DNA of 64,000 nucleotides, taken from Shinella zoogloeoides. Its GTDB lineage: Bacteria > Pseudomonadota > Alphaproteobacteria > Rhizobiales > Rhizobiaceae. Shown here piece after piece: positions 13,795-22,115 of this stretch (its first letter is position 1; every line of letters begins with the position of its first letter). Both the position numbers and the translations under genes were made by a program. A model generated the notes under the pieces. That model saw only the letters and a list, made by a program, of their open reading frames with translations, did no database searches and was not told the origin of the DNA. The stretch spans positions 248,001 through 312,000 of the forward strand of contig NZ_QNUJ01000007.1 of assembly GCF_003574625.1 (NCBI RefSeq), read 5' to 3'.

Positions 13795-14286
13795 ATGGTT
13801 TCTCGACGACTTTCCCGCCTTGAAGGTCACCGCCGCAAGTTCCTCGCGGTCATCGACGATACGCCGGAATGCCAGCGTGCCGTCCATTTCGCGGGAATGC
13901 GTGCGAAGAACTCCAATGGCGGCGTCGTCCTGCTCTACGTGATCGCCAATGCCGATTTCCAGCAATGGCTCGGCGTCGAGGAGATCATGCGGGCGGAAGC
14001 CCGCGAGGAGGCGGAGGCCGTACTCGCCAAGGCGGCGCAGGCGCTGCGCCAGGCGATCGGCATCGAGCCGGAGACGGTGATCCGCGAGGGCGTGGCCAGC
14101 GAAGAGATCAACGGCCTCATCGAGGAGGACCGCGACATCGCGATCCTCGTCCTGGCCGCCGGCTCCGCCAAGGAAGGGCCGGGGCCGCTGGTCTCCTCGC
14201 TGGCGAGCCGGGCGCAGGCCTTCCCGATCCCGGTGACGGTCATTCCGGACCAGCTCACCGACGAAGAGCTGGACGCGATGAGCTGA
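13795..14286 (+). CDS. Universal stress protein, UspA family
   Basis: A 163-residue single Usp domain. LAVIDDTPECQRAV forms the first strand and loop with Asp, and the C-terminal nucleotide loop region (LAAGSAKEGPGPLVSSL) is present in a variant form. The specific role is unknown; members bind ATP or act in stress survival. The ATG is preceded by AGGAG with 6-base spacing. It is followed by a short hairpin with a T-rich tail. Confidence 0.8.
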   Translation: MVSRRLSRLEGHRRKFLAVIDDTPECQRAVHFAGMRAKNSNGGVVLLYVIANADFQQWLGVEEIMRAEAREEAEAVLAKAAQALRQAIGIEPETVIREGVASEEINGLIEEDRDIAILVLAAGSAKEGPGPLVSSLASRAQAFPIPVTVIPDQLTDEELDAMS

Positions 14287-14318
14287 CCTTCGCCTTGAAG
14301 AGTGGCGACTTGAAGAGC

Positions 14319-14345
14319 GGCGCTGAAGCGCCTATCTTCTTTTGA
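14319..14345 (+). terminator. Probable terminator after the UspA gene
   Basis: GGCGC-TGAA-GCGCC is a 5-bp stem with a tetraloop, followed by TATCTTCTTTT. The stem is short, so efficiency is uncertain. Its T-rich tail overlaps the left arm of the ICE-like palindrome at 14340. Confidence 0.5.
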
Positions 14346-14356
14346 ATTGTTCTAAA
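14340..14356. promoter_or_regulatory. Candidate Irr box (iron control element) before the Nfu gene
   Basis: TTTTGAA-TTG-TTCTAAA is a 7-3-7 inverted repeat with 6 of 7 positions paired. It closely resembles the ICE motif (TTTAGAA-N3-TTCTAAA) bound by the haem-responsive regulator Irr in Rhizobiales. It lies 42 bases ahead of the Nfu start codon. Assignment is by motif recall plus a fitting target, an Fe-S assembly gene. Confidence 0.6.
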
Positions 14357-14398
14357 TGTACGGGGCCGACCCAAGCGCCCGGCCGCACGGAGAGAAAG

Positions 14399-14968
14399 AT
14401 GTTCATCCAGACCGAAGCGACGCCGAACCCGTCGACCCTGAAGTTCCTGCCGGGCAAGGTGGTGCTGGAGAACGGCACGGCCGAATTCCGTGACGAGACC
14501 GAGGCGCGCGCCGCCTCGCCGCTCGCCGCCCGCCTCTTCGGCATTCCGGGCGTCACCGGCGTCTTCCTCGGCTACGACTTCATCACCGTCACCAAGGACG
14601 ATGCCGACTGGCAGCACATGAAGCCGGCCATTCTCGGCAACATCATGGAGCACTTCATGTCCGGCCAGCCGGTGCTCGCCGGCGGCGCGCTCGGCGGCAG
14701 CGACGACATGGAAGGCGAATTCTTCGACGAGGGCGACGAGACCATCGTCGCCACCATCAAGGAGCTGCTCGACACGCGCGTGCGCCCCGCCGTGGCGCAG
14801 GACGGCGGCGACATCACCTTCAAGGGCTTCCGCGACGGCGTCGTCTATCTCAACATGAAGGGTGCCTGCTCGGGCTGCCCCTCCTCGACGGCGACGCTCA
14901 AGCACGGCGTCCAGAACCTTCTCCGCCATTTCGTACCGGAAGTGCAGGAAGTTGAAGCCGTCATGTAA
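14399..14968 (+). CDS. nfuA: NfuA/NifU-like Fe-S cluster carrier protein
   Basis: 189 residues with two domains. An N-terminal Nfu_N domain (FIQTEATPNPSTLKFLPG) is followed by a C-terminal NifU domain carrying the cluster-binding Cys157-x-x-Cys160 in GACSGCPSS. It delivers 4Fe-4S clusters to client enzymes; MiaB, encoded nearby, is a plausible client. An in-frame TTG at 14342 would extend it, but that codon lies inside the ICE-like palindrome. ATG 14399 has GGAGAGAAAG directly upstream and matches the family N-terminus. Confidence 0.9.
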   Translation: MFIQTEATPNPSTLKFLPGKVVLENGTAEFRDETEARAASPLAARLFGIPGVTGVFLGYDFITVTKDDADWQHMKPAILGNIMEHFMSGQPVLAGGALGGSDDMEGEFFDEGDETIVATIKELLDTRVRPAVAQDGGDITFKGFRDGVVYLNMKGACSGCPSSTATLKHGVQNLLRHFVPEVQEVEAVM

Positions 14969-14998
14969 GGCCCGCCGCGGGACGCCGGAGTGCCCCGC

Positions 14999-15646
14999 AT
15001 GATCGTTCTGGCCATCGATACGGCGGGCGTCGGCTGCTACGCGGCGCTCTACGATTCCGATCAGGATGCAATCCTCGGTGCCGCCGGCGCCGAGATCGGC
15101 CGCGGCCATGCCGAGCGGCTGATGGAATTCGTCGACGCGGCGCTCGATGCGGCCGGCATGGACCTTGCGGCCGTCGGCCGCATCGCCGTCACCGTCGGCC
15201 CCGGCTCCTTCACCGGCATCCGCGTCGGCGTCGCCACTGCCCGCGGCCTTGCGCTCGCCCTCGGCGTCCCGGCCGTCGGCGTCTCCACCCTTTCGGCGCT
15301 CGCCGCCGAGCACGGCGCCGGCGCGCCGCTTCTGGTGGCGATGGATGCCAAGCGCGATGAGGTCTACTGGCAGCGTTTCGCCGCAGACGGCGCGGAGGCG
15401 TCGCCGCCGGCGCTCGCCACGCTTTCCGAGGCGCGCGATATCGCCGCCGGGCACGAGGGCGCGCTCGCGGGCTCCGCCGCCGCCCTCCTGCGCGACGATG
15501 CGGCGCCCGCGCCCGATGGCGTTTCGATCGTCACCGTCGCCCGCCTTGGCGCCCGGCTCGATCCCTTGCAGCACCAGCCGAAGCCGCTCTATCTGCGCGG
15601 TCCCGATGCTAAGCCGCAGGCGGGTTTCGCGATCCGGAGAGCCTGA
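14999..15646 (+). CDS. tsaB: tRNA threonylcarbamoyladenosine biosynthesis protein TsaB
   Basis: A partner of TsaD and TsaE in t6A37 modification of ANN-decoding tRNAs. It is an ASKHA-fold protein of 215 residues with MIVLAIDTAG at the N-terminus and the signature VTVGPGSFTGIRVGVATARG. I use the ATG at 14999, which has GGAG 8 bases upstream, over the in-frame GTG at 14990 that overlaps this GGAG. The stop codon directly abuts the rimI start, indicating one operon tsaB-rimI-fur. Confidence 0.9.
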   Translation: MIVLAIDTAGVGCYAALYDSDQDAILGAAGAEIGRGHAERLMEFVDAALDAAGMDLAAVGRIAVTVGPGSFTGIRVGVATARGLALALGVPAVGVSTLSALAAEHGAGAPLLVAMDAKRDEVYWQRFAADGAEASPPALATLSEARDIAAGHEGALAGSAAALLRDDAAPAPDGVSIVTVARLGARLDPLQHQPKPLYLRGPDAKPQAGFAIRRA

Positions 15647-16141
15647 ATGTCCCTCGGCGACTACTTCACCCGCAAGCCCGTCTTCGAGATATTCCCGCTC
15701 GAAACGGACGATGCCGGCATTGCCGCGGCCCTGCACCGAACCCGCTTTCCCCAGCCTTGGAACGACGGCGAATTCCATTCGCTGCTCTCGCAGGATCCCG
15801 TCTTCGGCTTCCTCGCCCTGAAGGAGGGCGCGCTCGGCCGGACCGCTGGCGGCTTCGTTCTGGCGCGCGCGGCGGCGGGCGAGGCGGAGATCCTCACCAT
15901 CGGCGTCGACGAACGATTCGGCCGCGCCGGCCTCGGCTGGCGGCTGATGCTGGCGGCGCTGCGCGAGGCGAAGATGCGCGGCGCGGAGGCCATCTTCCTC
16001 GAGGTCGACGAGGGCAATGCTGCGGCCCGCGGGCTCTATGCCAAGCTCGGCTTTTCCAAGGTCGGCGAGCGCAAGGCCTACTACGCCGCCGCCGATGGCA
16101 GCCGGTCCACGGCGCTTGTCATGCGGCGCGATCTTCGCTAG
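15647..16141 (+). CDS. rimI: GNAT acetyltransferase RimI-type
   Basis: 164 residues with a single GNAT fold. ILTIGVDERFGRAGLGWRL is the acetyl-CoA binding A motif, and LEVDEGNAAARGLYAKLGF is the conserved C-terminal motif of RimI and its archaeal/eukaryotic Naa10-like relatives. RimI acetylates the N-terminal alanine of ribosomal protein S18. The tsaB-rimI linkage is widespread, which supports the name. The reading frame begins immediately after the tsaB stop. Confidence 0.88.
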   Translation: MSLGDYFTRKPVFEIFPLETDDAGIAAALHRTRFPQPWNDGEFHSLLSQDPVFGFLALKEGALGRTAGGFVLARAAAGEAEILTIGVDERFGRAGLGWRLMLAALREAKMRGAEAIFLEVDEGNAAARGLYAKLGFSKVGERKAYYAAADGSRSTALVMRRDLR

Positions 16142-16178
16142 TCCCCTTGCGGGGGGCATAACGAGAAGGGCTGGTCGC

Positions 16179-16604
16179 ATGGCGGACGCGGAAAAATCGC
16201 TGGAAGAGCTTTGTGTCGAGCGTGGCATGCGCATGACCGAGCAACGCCGCGTCATCGCGCGCGTGCTGGAAGCCTCCGACGATCACCCGGATGTCGAGGA
16301 ACTCTACCGCCGTTCCTCCGCCGTCGATGCGCGCATCTCCATCTCCACGGTCTACCGCACGGTCAAGCTCTTCGAGGATGCCGGCATCATCGAGCGCCAC
16401 GATTTCCGCGACGGCCGCTCGCGCTACGAGACCGTGCCGGACGAGCACCACGACCACCTGATCGACCTGAAGAGCGGCGAGGTCATCGAATTCCATTCGC
16501 CCGAGATCGAGGCGCTGCAGGAGCGCATCGCCCGCGAGCACGGCTTCCGGCTCGTCGACCACCGGCTGGAGCTCTACGGCGTTCCGCTCAAGGAGGGCGA
16601 GTGA
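16179..16604 (+). CDS. fur: Fur-family metalloregulator (Mur/Fur type)
   Basis: 141 residues. The N-terminal winged helix contains GMRMTEQRRVIARVL and SISTVYRTVKLFEDAGII, and the dimerisation domain has the His-rich DEHHDHLIDLKSGEVIEF. It has no CxxC pairs, and its only cysteine is near the N-terminus, so the structural zinc sites of E. coli Fur are missing. In rhizobia the orthologue at this position is generally the manganese-responsive Mur, as I recall. Iron or manganese specificity cannot be read from the sequence. ATG 16179 follows GAGAAGGG. Confidence 0.85.
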   Translation: MADAEKSLEELCVERGMRMTEQRRVIARVLEASDDHPDVEELYRRSSAVDARISISTVYRTVKLFEDAGIIERHDFRDGRSRYETVPDEHHDHLIDLKSGEVIEFHSPEIEALQERIAREHGFRLVDHRLELYGVPLKEGE

Positions 16605-16623
16605 GGCGGACGAGGTCGCAGCA

Positions 16624-16775
16624 CCCCCCTCTGCCCTGCCGGGCATCTCCCCCACAAGGAGGGAGATCGGCAAGACGCGCAAGCCTTGCTCAATCAGTAA
16701 CGCTGAAGATGGACGAGACAGCGCCCCATCGAATCTCCCCCCTTGTGGGGGAGATGCCCGGCGGGGCAGAGGGGG
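16624..16775. repeat. Intergenic long inverted repeat (about 43-bp arms)
   Basis: Left arm 16624-16667 and right arm 16733-16775 are near-identical reverse complements (core GCCGGGCATCTCCCCCACAA on the left), separated by about 65 bases. It fills most of the 220-base gap between fur and the olsA-like gene and would form a very stable hairpin in RNA. It resembles dispersed intergenic elements common in Rhizobiaceae. Confidence 0.85.
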
Positions 16776-16824
16776 ATAGCTGCGGAACGCGAGCGGAAGC
16801 CTTCCCCCATCCCCCGGTGACCCC

Positions 16825-17613
16825 GTGATCACCTGGCTGCGCATCGCCCTCGGCCTCGTCATCCTCGCCACGGTCACCCTCGTCCTGCTGCCGGCCCAGC
16901 TTGTCGGCCTGCGCTTCAATCTGAAGATCCGCCGCTACCTGCCGCGCCTCTGGCACCGCGTCGCCTGCCGCGTGCTCGGCCTCAAGGTGCGCGTGCACGG
17001 CGCGCTGGAGAAAAACCGCCCCCTCCTGATCGCCGCCAACCATGCCTCCTGGAAGGACATCATGGTGCTCGGGTCCGTCGCCGACGTCGTCTATATCGCC
17101 AAGTCCGAAGTGCGGGCCTGGCCGGTCTTCGGCATTCTCGCCCGCTTGCAGGCGACGATCTTCGTCGAGCGTGAGCAGCGCCAGAAGACCGGCGACCAGG
17201 TGGACGAAATCGCACGGCGGCTGGCGGACGGCGAGATCGTCGTGCTCTTTCCGGAGGGCACCACCTCGGACGGCAACCAGCTCCTGGAGATCAAGTCCTC
17301 GCTCTTCGGCGCCGCCGCCTCCGCCGTGCCGCATGCGCCGCAGGGCGTCGTCCATATCCAGCCGGTCTCCATCGCCTATACGGGCCTCCACGGCATGGCG
17401 ATGGGCCGCTACCACCGCCCCATCGCCGCCTGGCCCGGCGATATCGAACTCCTGCCGCATCTCCTCGGCATTGCGCGGGAAGGGGCGGTCGATGTCGACG
17501 TCGATTTCGGCGAGCGCGTCGACTACACGCGGGCAAGCAACCGCAAGGACGTGAGCCGCACGGTCGGCGCGCGCATCCGCGCCATGCTCGGCGCTCGGCT
17601 GCGCGGCCGGTAG
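16825..17613 (+). CDS. olsA: 1-acyl-sn-glycerol-3-phosphate / lyso-ornithine lipid acyltransferase (OlsA/PlsC family)
   Basis: A 262-residue membrane-bound acyltransferase. One hydrophobic segment lies near residues 5-27. The catalytic HX4D motif is NHASWKD (His73, Asp78), and the FPEGTTSDG substrate motif is near 142. PlsC-family enzymes acylate lysophosphatidate; OlsA performs the second acylation of lyso-ornithine lipid. Position just upstream of miaB and downstream of rimI/fur matches S. meliloti olsA, as I recall, so OlsA is preferred, but motif data alone cannot separate the two. The GTG start has only a weak upstream ribosome-binding sequence. Confidence 0.75.
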   Translation: MITWLRIALGLVILATVTLVLLPAQLVGLRFNLKIRRYLPRLWHRVACRVLGLKVRVHGALEKNRPLLIAANHASWKDIMVLGSVADVVYIAKSEVRAWPVFGILARLQATIFVEREQRQKTGDQVDEIARRLADGEIVVLFPEGTTSDGNQLLEIKSSLFGAAASAVPHAPQGVVHIQPVSIAYTGLHGMAMGRYHRPIAAWPGDIELLPHLLGIAREGAVDVDVDFGERVDYTRASNRKDVSRTVGARIRAMLGARLRGR

Positions 17614-17667
17614 AGGCGAGATGCGGCGGGGCTTCAATTTCCGGCCTTTTTCCACTATGGAACGGCC

Positions 17668-19056
17668 ATGAGCGAACAGTCCGTCATCCCTTCCCCGGCC
17701 GATGCCAAGCCGAACACCCGCAAGGTCTTCGTCAAGACCTACGGCTGTCAGATGAACGTCTATGACAGCGAGCGCATGACGGACGCGCTGTCGAAGGACG
17801 GCTATCAGGCGACGGATGTCCTGGAAGAGGCCGATCTCGTTCTCCTCAACACCTGTCATATCCGCGAGAAGGCCGCCGAAAAGGTCTATTCCGAGCTCGG
17901 CCGCCTGCGCGAAATGAAGAAGGCCCGCGCCAAAGACGGCCGCGAGATGGTGATCGGCGTCACCGGCTGCGTCGCCCAGGCCGAAGGCAAGGAAATCCTG
18001 CGCCGCGCCCCCGCCGTCGATCTCGTCGTCGGCCCGCAGACCTATCACCGCCTGCCGGAAGCGCTGCGCCGCGCCAAGGGCGGCGAGCACGTGGTCGAGA
18101 CGGATTATGCGTTGGAAGACAAGTTCGAGCACCTGCCCGCGCCGGAAAAGGCAAAGACCCGCGCGCGCGGCGTCACCGCCTTCCTCACCGTGCAGGAAGG
18201 CTGCGACAAGTTCTGTACCTTCTGCGTGGTGCCCTATACCCGCGGCTCGGAAGTCTCCCGCCCCGTCGTCCAGATTGTCGCCGAGGCCGAGCGCCTCGCC
18301 GAGGCGGGCGTGCGCGAAATCACCCTGCTCGGCCAGAACGTCAACGCCTGGCACGGCCTCGGCCCCGATGGCCGCGAATGGGGCCTTGGCGATCTTCTCT
18401 ATCGCCTTGCCGAAATCGAAGGCCTCGCGCGCCTGCGCTACACGACCAGCCACCCGCGCGACATGGACGACCGCCTCATCGAGGCGCATCGCGACCTGCC
18501 CAAGCTGATGCCCTACCTGCACCTGCCGGTGCAGGCCGGCTCCGACCGCATCCTGAAGGCCATGAACCGCCGCCATACGGCAGCCGAATACATCGCCCTC
18601 ATCGAGCGCATCCGCGCCGTCCAGCCGGAGCTCGCCATATCCGGCGATTTCATCGTCGGCTTCCCCGGCGAGACCGATCAGGACTTCGAAGATACGATGC
18701 GCCTCGTCGAGACGGTCGGTTATGCACAGGCATTTTCGTTCAAGTATTCCACCCGCCCGGGCACGCCCGGCGCGGAGATGGACGGCCATGTCGAAGAGGC
18801 CGTGAAGGCCGAACGCCTTGAAAGATTGCAGGCTTTGCTCTTTCGCCAGCAGGGCGAGTTCGCCCTTGGCTGCGTCGGCAAGGAGATCGACCTGCTTCTG
18901 GAGAAGCCCGGACGCAAGCCCGGCCAGCTCGTCGGCCGCTCGCCCTGGCTGCAGCCTGTGAATATTGATGCAAAAGGTTCGGAAATCGGTGACATTATCC
19001 GGGTACGAATCACCGATGCCGGGCCCAACAGCCTCTTCGCGCAAGCGATCGGTTGA
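17668..19056 (+). CDS. miaB: tRNA-2-methylthio-N6-isopentenyladenosine synthase MiaB
   Basis: A radical-SAM methylthiotransferase of 462 residues acting on A37 of tRNAs that read UNN codons. The N-terminal auxiliary-cluster cysteines are in [18 protein letters not shown] and GVTGCVAQ. The radical-SAM triad is Cys179, Cys183 and Cys186 in [11 protein letters not shown]-terminal TRAM domain follows. It needs two 4Fe-4S clusters, fitting the nearby Nfu carrier gene. phoH begins 27 bases downstream, so miaB-phoH-ybeY-corC is probably one operon. Confidence 0.96.
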   Translation: MSEQSVIPSPADAKPNTRKVFVKTYGCQMNVYDSERMTDALSKDGYQATDVLEEADLVLLNTCHIREKAAEKVYSELGRLREMKKARAKDGREMVIGVTGCVAQAEGKEILRRAPAVDLVVGPQTYHRLPEALRRAKGGEHVVETDYALEDKFEHLPAPEKAKTRARGVTAFLTVQEGCDKFCTFCVVPYTRGSEVSRPVVQIVAEAERLAEAGVREITLLGQNVNAWHGLGPDGREWGLGDLLYRLAEIEGLARLRYTTSHPRDMDDRLIEAHRDLPKLMPYLHLPVQAGSDRILKAMNRRHTAAEYIALIERIRAVQPELAISGDFIVGFPGETDQDFEDTMRLVETVGYAQAFSFKYSTRPGTPGAEMDGHVEEAVKAERLERLQALLFRQQGEFALGCVGKEIDLLLEKPGRKPGQLVGRSPWLQPVNIDAKGSEIGDIIRVRITDAGPNSLFAQAIG

Positions 19057-19083
19057 CGGGCGGATTTCAAGGAGCTTGACCGC

Positions 19084-20136
19084 TTGAACGGACACGAACT
19101 GACGACGTCATCGCCGCGCCAGTCGAAAAGCCAGACCGACGCCAATCAATTCGTGCTCACTTTCGAGAACAATCGATACGCAAGCGAGCTTTTCGGCCAG
19201 TTCGACCAGAACCTGAAGCTTCTGGAACAGCGCCTCAACATCGATGCGCGAGCGCGGGGCAATTCCGTTTCCATCTCCGGCGAAGTCATGGCCACCAACC
19301 AGGCCCGCCGTGCGCTGGATTATCTTTACGACCGGCTCCAGAAGGGCGGCTCGATCGAGCTTTCCGACGTCGAGGGCGCCATCCGCATGGCGATCGCGGC
19401 GGACGACCAGTTGTCCCTGCCGACGATGGAGCGTAAAGCCAAGCTCACCATGTCGCAGATTTCCACCCGCAAGAAGACCATCGCCGCCCGCACGCCGACG
19501 CAGGATACCTATATCCGCGCGCTGGAGCGGTCCGAGCTCGTCTTCGGCGTCGGCCCGGCCGGCACGGGCAAGACCTATCTCGCCGTCGCCTATGCCGCCC
19601 AGCTTCTGGAGCGCGGCGCGGTGGACCGCATCATCCTCTCCCGCCCGGCCGTCGAAGCCGGCGAGCGCCTCGGCTTCCTGCCCGGCGACATGAAGGAGAA
19701 GGTCGATCCCTATCTCCGCCCGCTCTATGATGCGCTCTACGACATGATGCCGGGCGACAAGGTCGAACGCGCCATCACGGCCGGCGTCATCGAGATCGCG
19801 CCGCTCGCCTTCATGCGCGGCCGCACGCTCGCCAACGCCGCCGTCATCCTCGACGAGGCGCAGAACACGACCTCGATGCAGATGAAGATGTTCCTGACGC
19901 GTCTCGGCGAGAACGGCCGCATGATCGTCACGGGCGATCCGAGCCAGGTCGACCTGCCGCGCGGCGTGAAGTCCGGCCTCGTGGAAGCCCTGCAGATCCT
20001 CAAGGGCGTCGAGGGCGTCTCGGTCGTCCGCTTCAAGGATGTCGACGTCGTGCGCCATCCGATGGTCGCCCGCATCGTCCGCGCCTATGAAGCGCAGACG
20101 GCCGTGCAGGACGAAAGCGAGCTGCCGGACCGCTGA
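19084..20136 (+). CDS. phoH: PhoH-like ATPase (YbeZ)
   Basis: 350 residues. The P-loop ATPase domain has Walker A GPAGTGKT at about 157-164, RPAVEAGERLGFLPGD and Walker B VILDEAQNTT. An N-terminal KH-like RNA-binding stretch precedes it. PhoH/YbeZ works with YbeY, encoded 14 bases downstream, in RNA processing and ribosome quality control. The start is a TTG at 19084 with AAGGAG nine bases upstream; no ATG suits. Despite its name it is not likely to be under Pho control here. Confidence 0.92.
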   Translation: MNGHELTTSSPRQSKSQTDANQFVLTFENNRYASELFGQFDQNLKLLEQRLNIDARARGNSVSISGEVMATNQARRALDYLYDRLQKGGSIELSDVEGAIRMAIAADDQLSLPTMERKAKLTMSQISTRKKTIAARTPTQDTYIRALERSELVFGVGPAGTGKTYLAVAYAAQLLERGAVDRIILSRPAVEAGERLGFLPGDMKEKVDPYLRPLYDALYDMMPGDKVERAITAGVIEIAPLAFMRGRTLANAAVILDEAQNTTSMQMKMFLTRLGENGRMIVTGDPSQVDLPRGVKSGLVEALQILKGVEGVSVVRFKDVDVVRHPMVARIVRAYEAQTAVQDESELPDR

Positions 20137-20150
20137 GGTCCGGATACCTG

Positions 20151-20660
20151 ATGAGCGAACTCGATATCCAGATTTCCATTGAGGAGGGCGCATGGCCCTC
20201 CGAGGAACGCCTTTTCGAAATGAGCGGGCGCGTGCTCGGCGCGGCGGCGGATTACCTGCGAAAGCAGGAAAAGCAGCCCTTCCCGAAGACCGGCGCGCCG
20301 GAAGTCTCCCTCGTCTTCACGAATGACGAGAGCATCCGCGCCATCAATGCGGAATGGCGCAGCCAGGACAAGCCCACCAACGTTCTGTCCTTCCCCGCAT
20401 TCCCGGTGACGCCCGGAAAAATGCCGGGTCCGATGCTCGGAGACATCATCTTCGCCGAGGAGACATTGACCCGCGAGGCGGCCGATCTCGGCAAGTCCTT
20501 CGATGATCATCTCACGCATCTCATGGTGCATGGATTTCTGCATCTCTTCGGTTATGATCATATGGAAGACGAAGAGGCTGAAAAAATGGAGGGGCTTGAG
20601 ACTCGCATTCTTGCCGAGCTTGGCCTATCTGACCCCTACGGGGATGGCCCCGAAGAATAG
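20151..20660 (+). CDS. ybeY: Endoribonuclease YbeY
   Basis: A 169-residue metal-dependent endoribonuclease for 16S rRNA 3'-end maturation, ribosome quality control and sRNA effects. The zinc motif HGFLHLFGYDH carries the three His ligands, and NVLSFPAF is also conserved. S. meliloti YbeY has known roles in stress and symbiosis. It lies between phoH and a corC-type gene with gaps of 14 and 9 bases, consistent with cotranscription. Confidence 0.95.
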   Translation: MSELDIQISIEEGAWPSEERLFEMSGRVLGAAADYLRKQEKQPFPKTGAPEVSLVFTNDESIRAINAEWRSQDKPTNVLSFPAFPVTPGKMPGPMLGDIIFAEETLTREAADLGKSFDDHLTHLMVHGFLHLFGYDHMEDEEAEKMEGLETRILAELGLSDPYGDGPEE

Positions 20661-20669
20661 TTTGGACCA

Positions 20670-21821
20670 ATGAGCGACTTTAGAAATCAGCCGGCAGCGG
20701 CGGAAAAGAACGAGGCGGACGCCTCAAGTCAGGACGAGGCGGGCAGTAGTAGCAGCGCGCCGAAGCAGGAAAGCGGGGGCCGGTCATCCTTCTGGTCCCG
20801 TGCGACACGGCTTTGGCGCATGACGGGCGCCTCCACGCTGCGCAAGGACCTCGCAGAGGCCCTGATGACGGAAGACACCGGCGGCGAGCCGGCCTTCCTG
20901 CCCGAGGAACGGGCGATGCTGCACAATATTCTCCGCTTCCGCGAGGTGCGCGTCGAGGATGTCATGGTCCCGCGCGCCGATATCGAGGCCGTCGACCAGG
21001 ACATCACCATTGCCGAACTGATGGTGATCTTCGAGGATTCCGGCCGCTCGCGCATGCCGGTCTATAACGAGAGCCTCGACGATCCGCGCGGCATGGTCCA
21101 CATCCGCGACCTGCTCGCCTATGTCACCAAGCAGGCCCGCAACAAGCGCCGCACGGGCGCGAAGAACGGCAGCGCCGCAGCCGCTACCGGCGAAAAGCCG
21201 GCACGAACGCCAAAGGCAGAATTCGACCTCGGCCGCGTCGATCTTTCCAAGACCGTTGCCGAAGCCGGCATCATCCGTCAGGTCCTCTTCGTTCCGCCGT
21301 CGATGCTGGCCGCCGACCTCATGGCGCGCATGCAGGCTGACCGCACCCAGATGGCCCTCGTCATCGACGAATATGGCGGCACGGACGGCCTCGCTTCGCT
21401 GGAAGACATCGTCGAGATGGTTGTCGGCGACATCGAGGATGAGCACGACGACGACGAGGCGATGATCCAGCGCGTCAGCGACGACGTCTTCATCGCCGAT
21501 GCCCGCGTCGAGCTTGAGGAACTGGCCGAAGCCATCGGCTCCGATTTCGATATCCGCGAACAGCTTGAAGATGCCGATACGCTCGGCGGCCTGATCTTTG
21601 CCTCGCTCGGCCGTATCCCGGTGCGCGGCGAGGTCGTGCAGGCCGTGCCCGGCTTCGAATTCCACGTCCTCGACGCCGATCCACGTCGCGTCAAGCGCGT
21701 GCGCGTCACCCGCAAGCGCGCCGGCTCCGTCCGCCGCCGCGAGCGCCGGCCCGGCGAGAGCCTTCCCGCCGACCGCGCCAACCCGGCCGAGCAGCGCAGC
21801 GACGAGGCCGGGGCGGAGTAA
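20670..21821 (+). CDS. CorC/TlyC-type CBS-domain protein
   Basis: 383 residues with a charged, low-complexity N-terminus (about 1-50). A CBS pair follows (about 80-240; FREVRVEDVMVPRADIEAV, MALVIDEYGGTDGLASLED), then a CorC_HlyC transporter-associated domain (IGSDFDIREQLEDADTLGGL) and a very basic C-terminal tail. There is no membrane DUF21 region, so it is the soluble form linked to Mg2+/Co2+ handling (CorC) or called hemolysin in older annotations. The corC-lnt neighbourhood is widely conserved. Biochemical role is uncertain. Confidence 0.82.
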   Translation: MSDFRNQPAAAEKNEADASSQDEAGSSSSAPKQESGGRSSFWSRATRLWRMTGASTLRKDLAEALMTEDTGGEPAFLPEERAMLHNILRFREVRVEDVMVPRADIEAVDQDITIAELMVIFEDSGRSRMPVYNESLDDPRGMVHIRDLLAYVTKQARNKRRTGAKNGSAAAATGEKPARTPKAEFDLGRVDLSKTVAEAGIIRQVLFVPPSMLAADLMARMQADRTQMALVIDEYGGTDGLASLEDIVEMVVGDIEDEHDDDEAMIQRVSDDVFIADARVELEELAEAIGSDFDIREQLEDADTLGGLIFASLGRIPVRGEVVQAVPGFEFHVLDADPRRVKRVRVTRKRAGSVRRRERRPGESLPADRANPAEQRSDEAGAE

Positions 21822-21849
21822 GGCTCCCTTCTTTACGGAACAGGGCATT

Positions 21850-21999
21850 GCTTTGCCCCTCACCCTAACCCTCTCCCCGCAAGCGGGGAGAGGGGACGTG
21901 CCCCACGAATGGTTGCTGATTGGGGAAAACGGCGCGGCATATCTCCTTCGCCCCGCTTGCGGGGAGAAGGTGGCCGGCAGGCCGGATGAGGGGCAAAGC
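21850..21999. repeat. Intergenic inverted-repeat element
   Basis: The outer arms (21850-21862 and 21987-21999; GCTTTGCCCCTCA) are perfect reverse complements. Inside are two further hairpins around CTCCCCGCAAGCGGGGAG and its counterpart near 21950-21967. It fills the corC-lnt gap, which otherwise shows no gene. The GC-rich CCCTCACCCTAACCCTCTCC core is typical of dispersed alphaproteobacterial intergenic repeats. Confidence 0.85.
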
Positions 22000-22115
22000 A
22001 TCCCCACTACCCTCCAGAAAGCGCCATCCCGACATCCCCCCTCATGACACAGGACAAGACGCTGCTTTTTTGGAACACTGGCGCGGCTGATTCGGGGACA
22101 TGTGAAGGGGACGGC

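Noticed and set aside
14342-14398. Upstream TTG start for the Nfu gene
   Set aside because: The codon lies within the ICE-like palindrome, has no Shine-Dalgarno, and the added residues are not seen at the family N-terminus.
20670-21821. Hemolysin annotation for the CBS-domain protein
   Set aside because: The hemolysin label for CorC/TlyC proteins is historical. The sequence shows CBS and transporter-associated domains and no toxin features.
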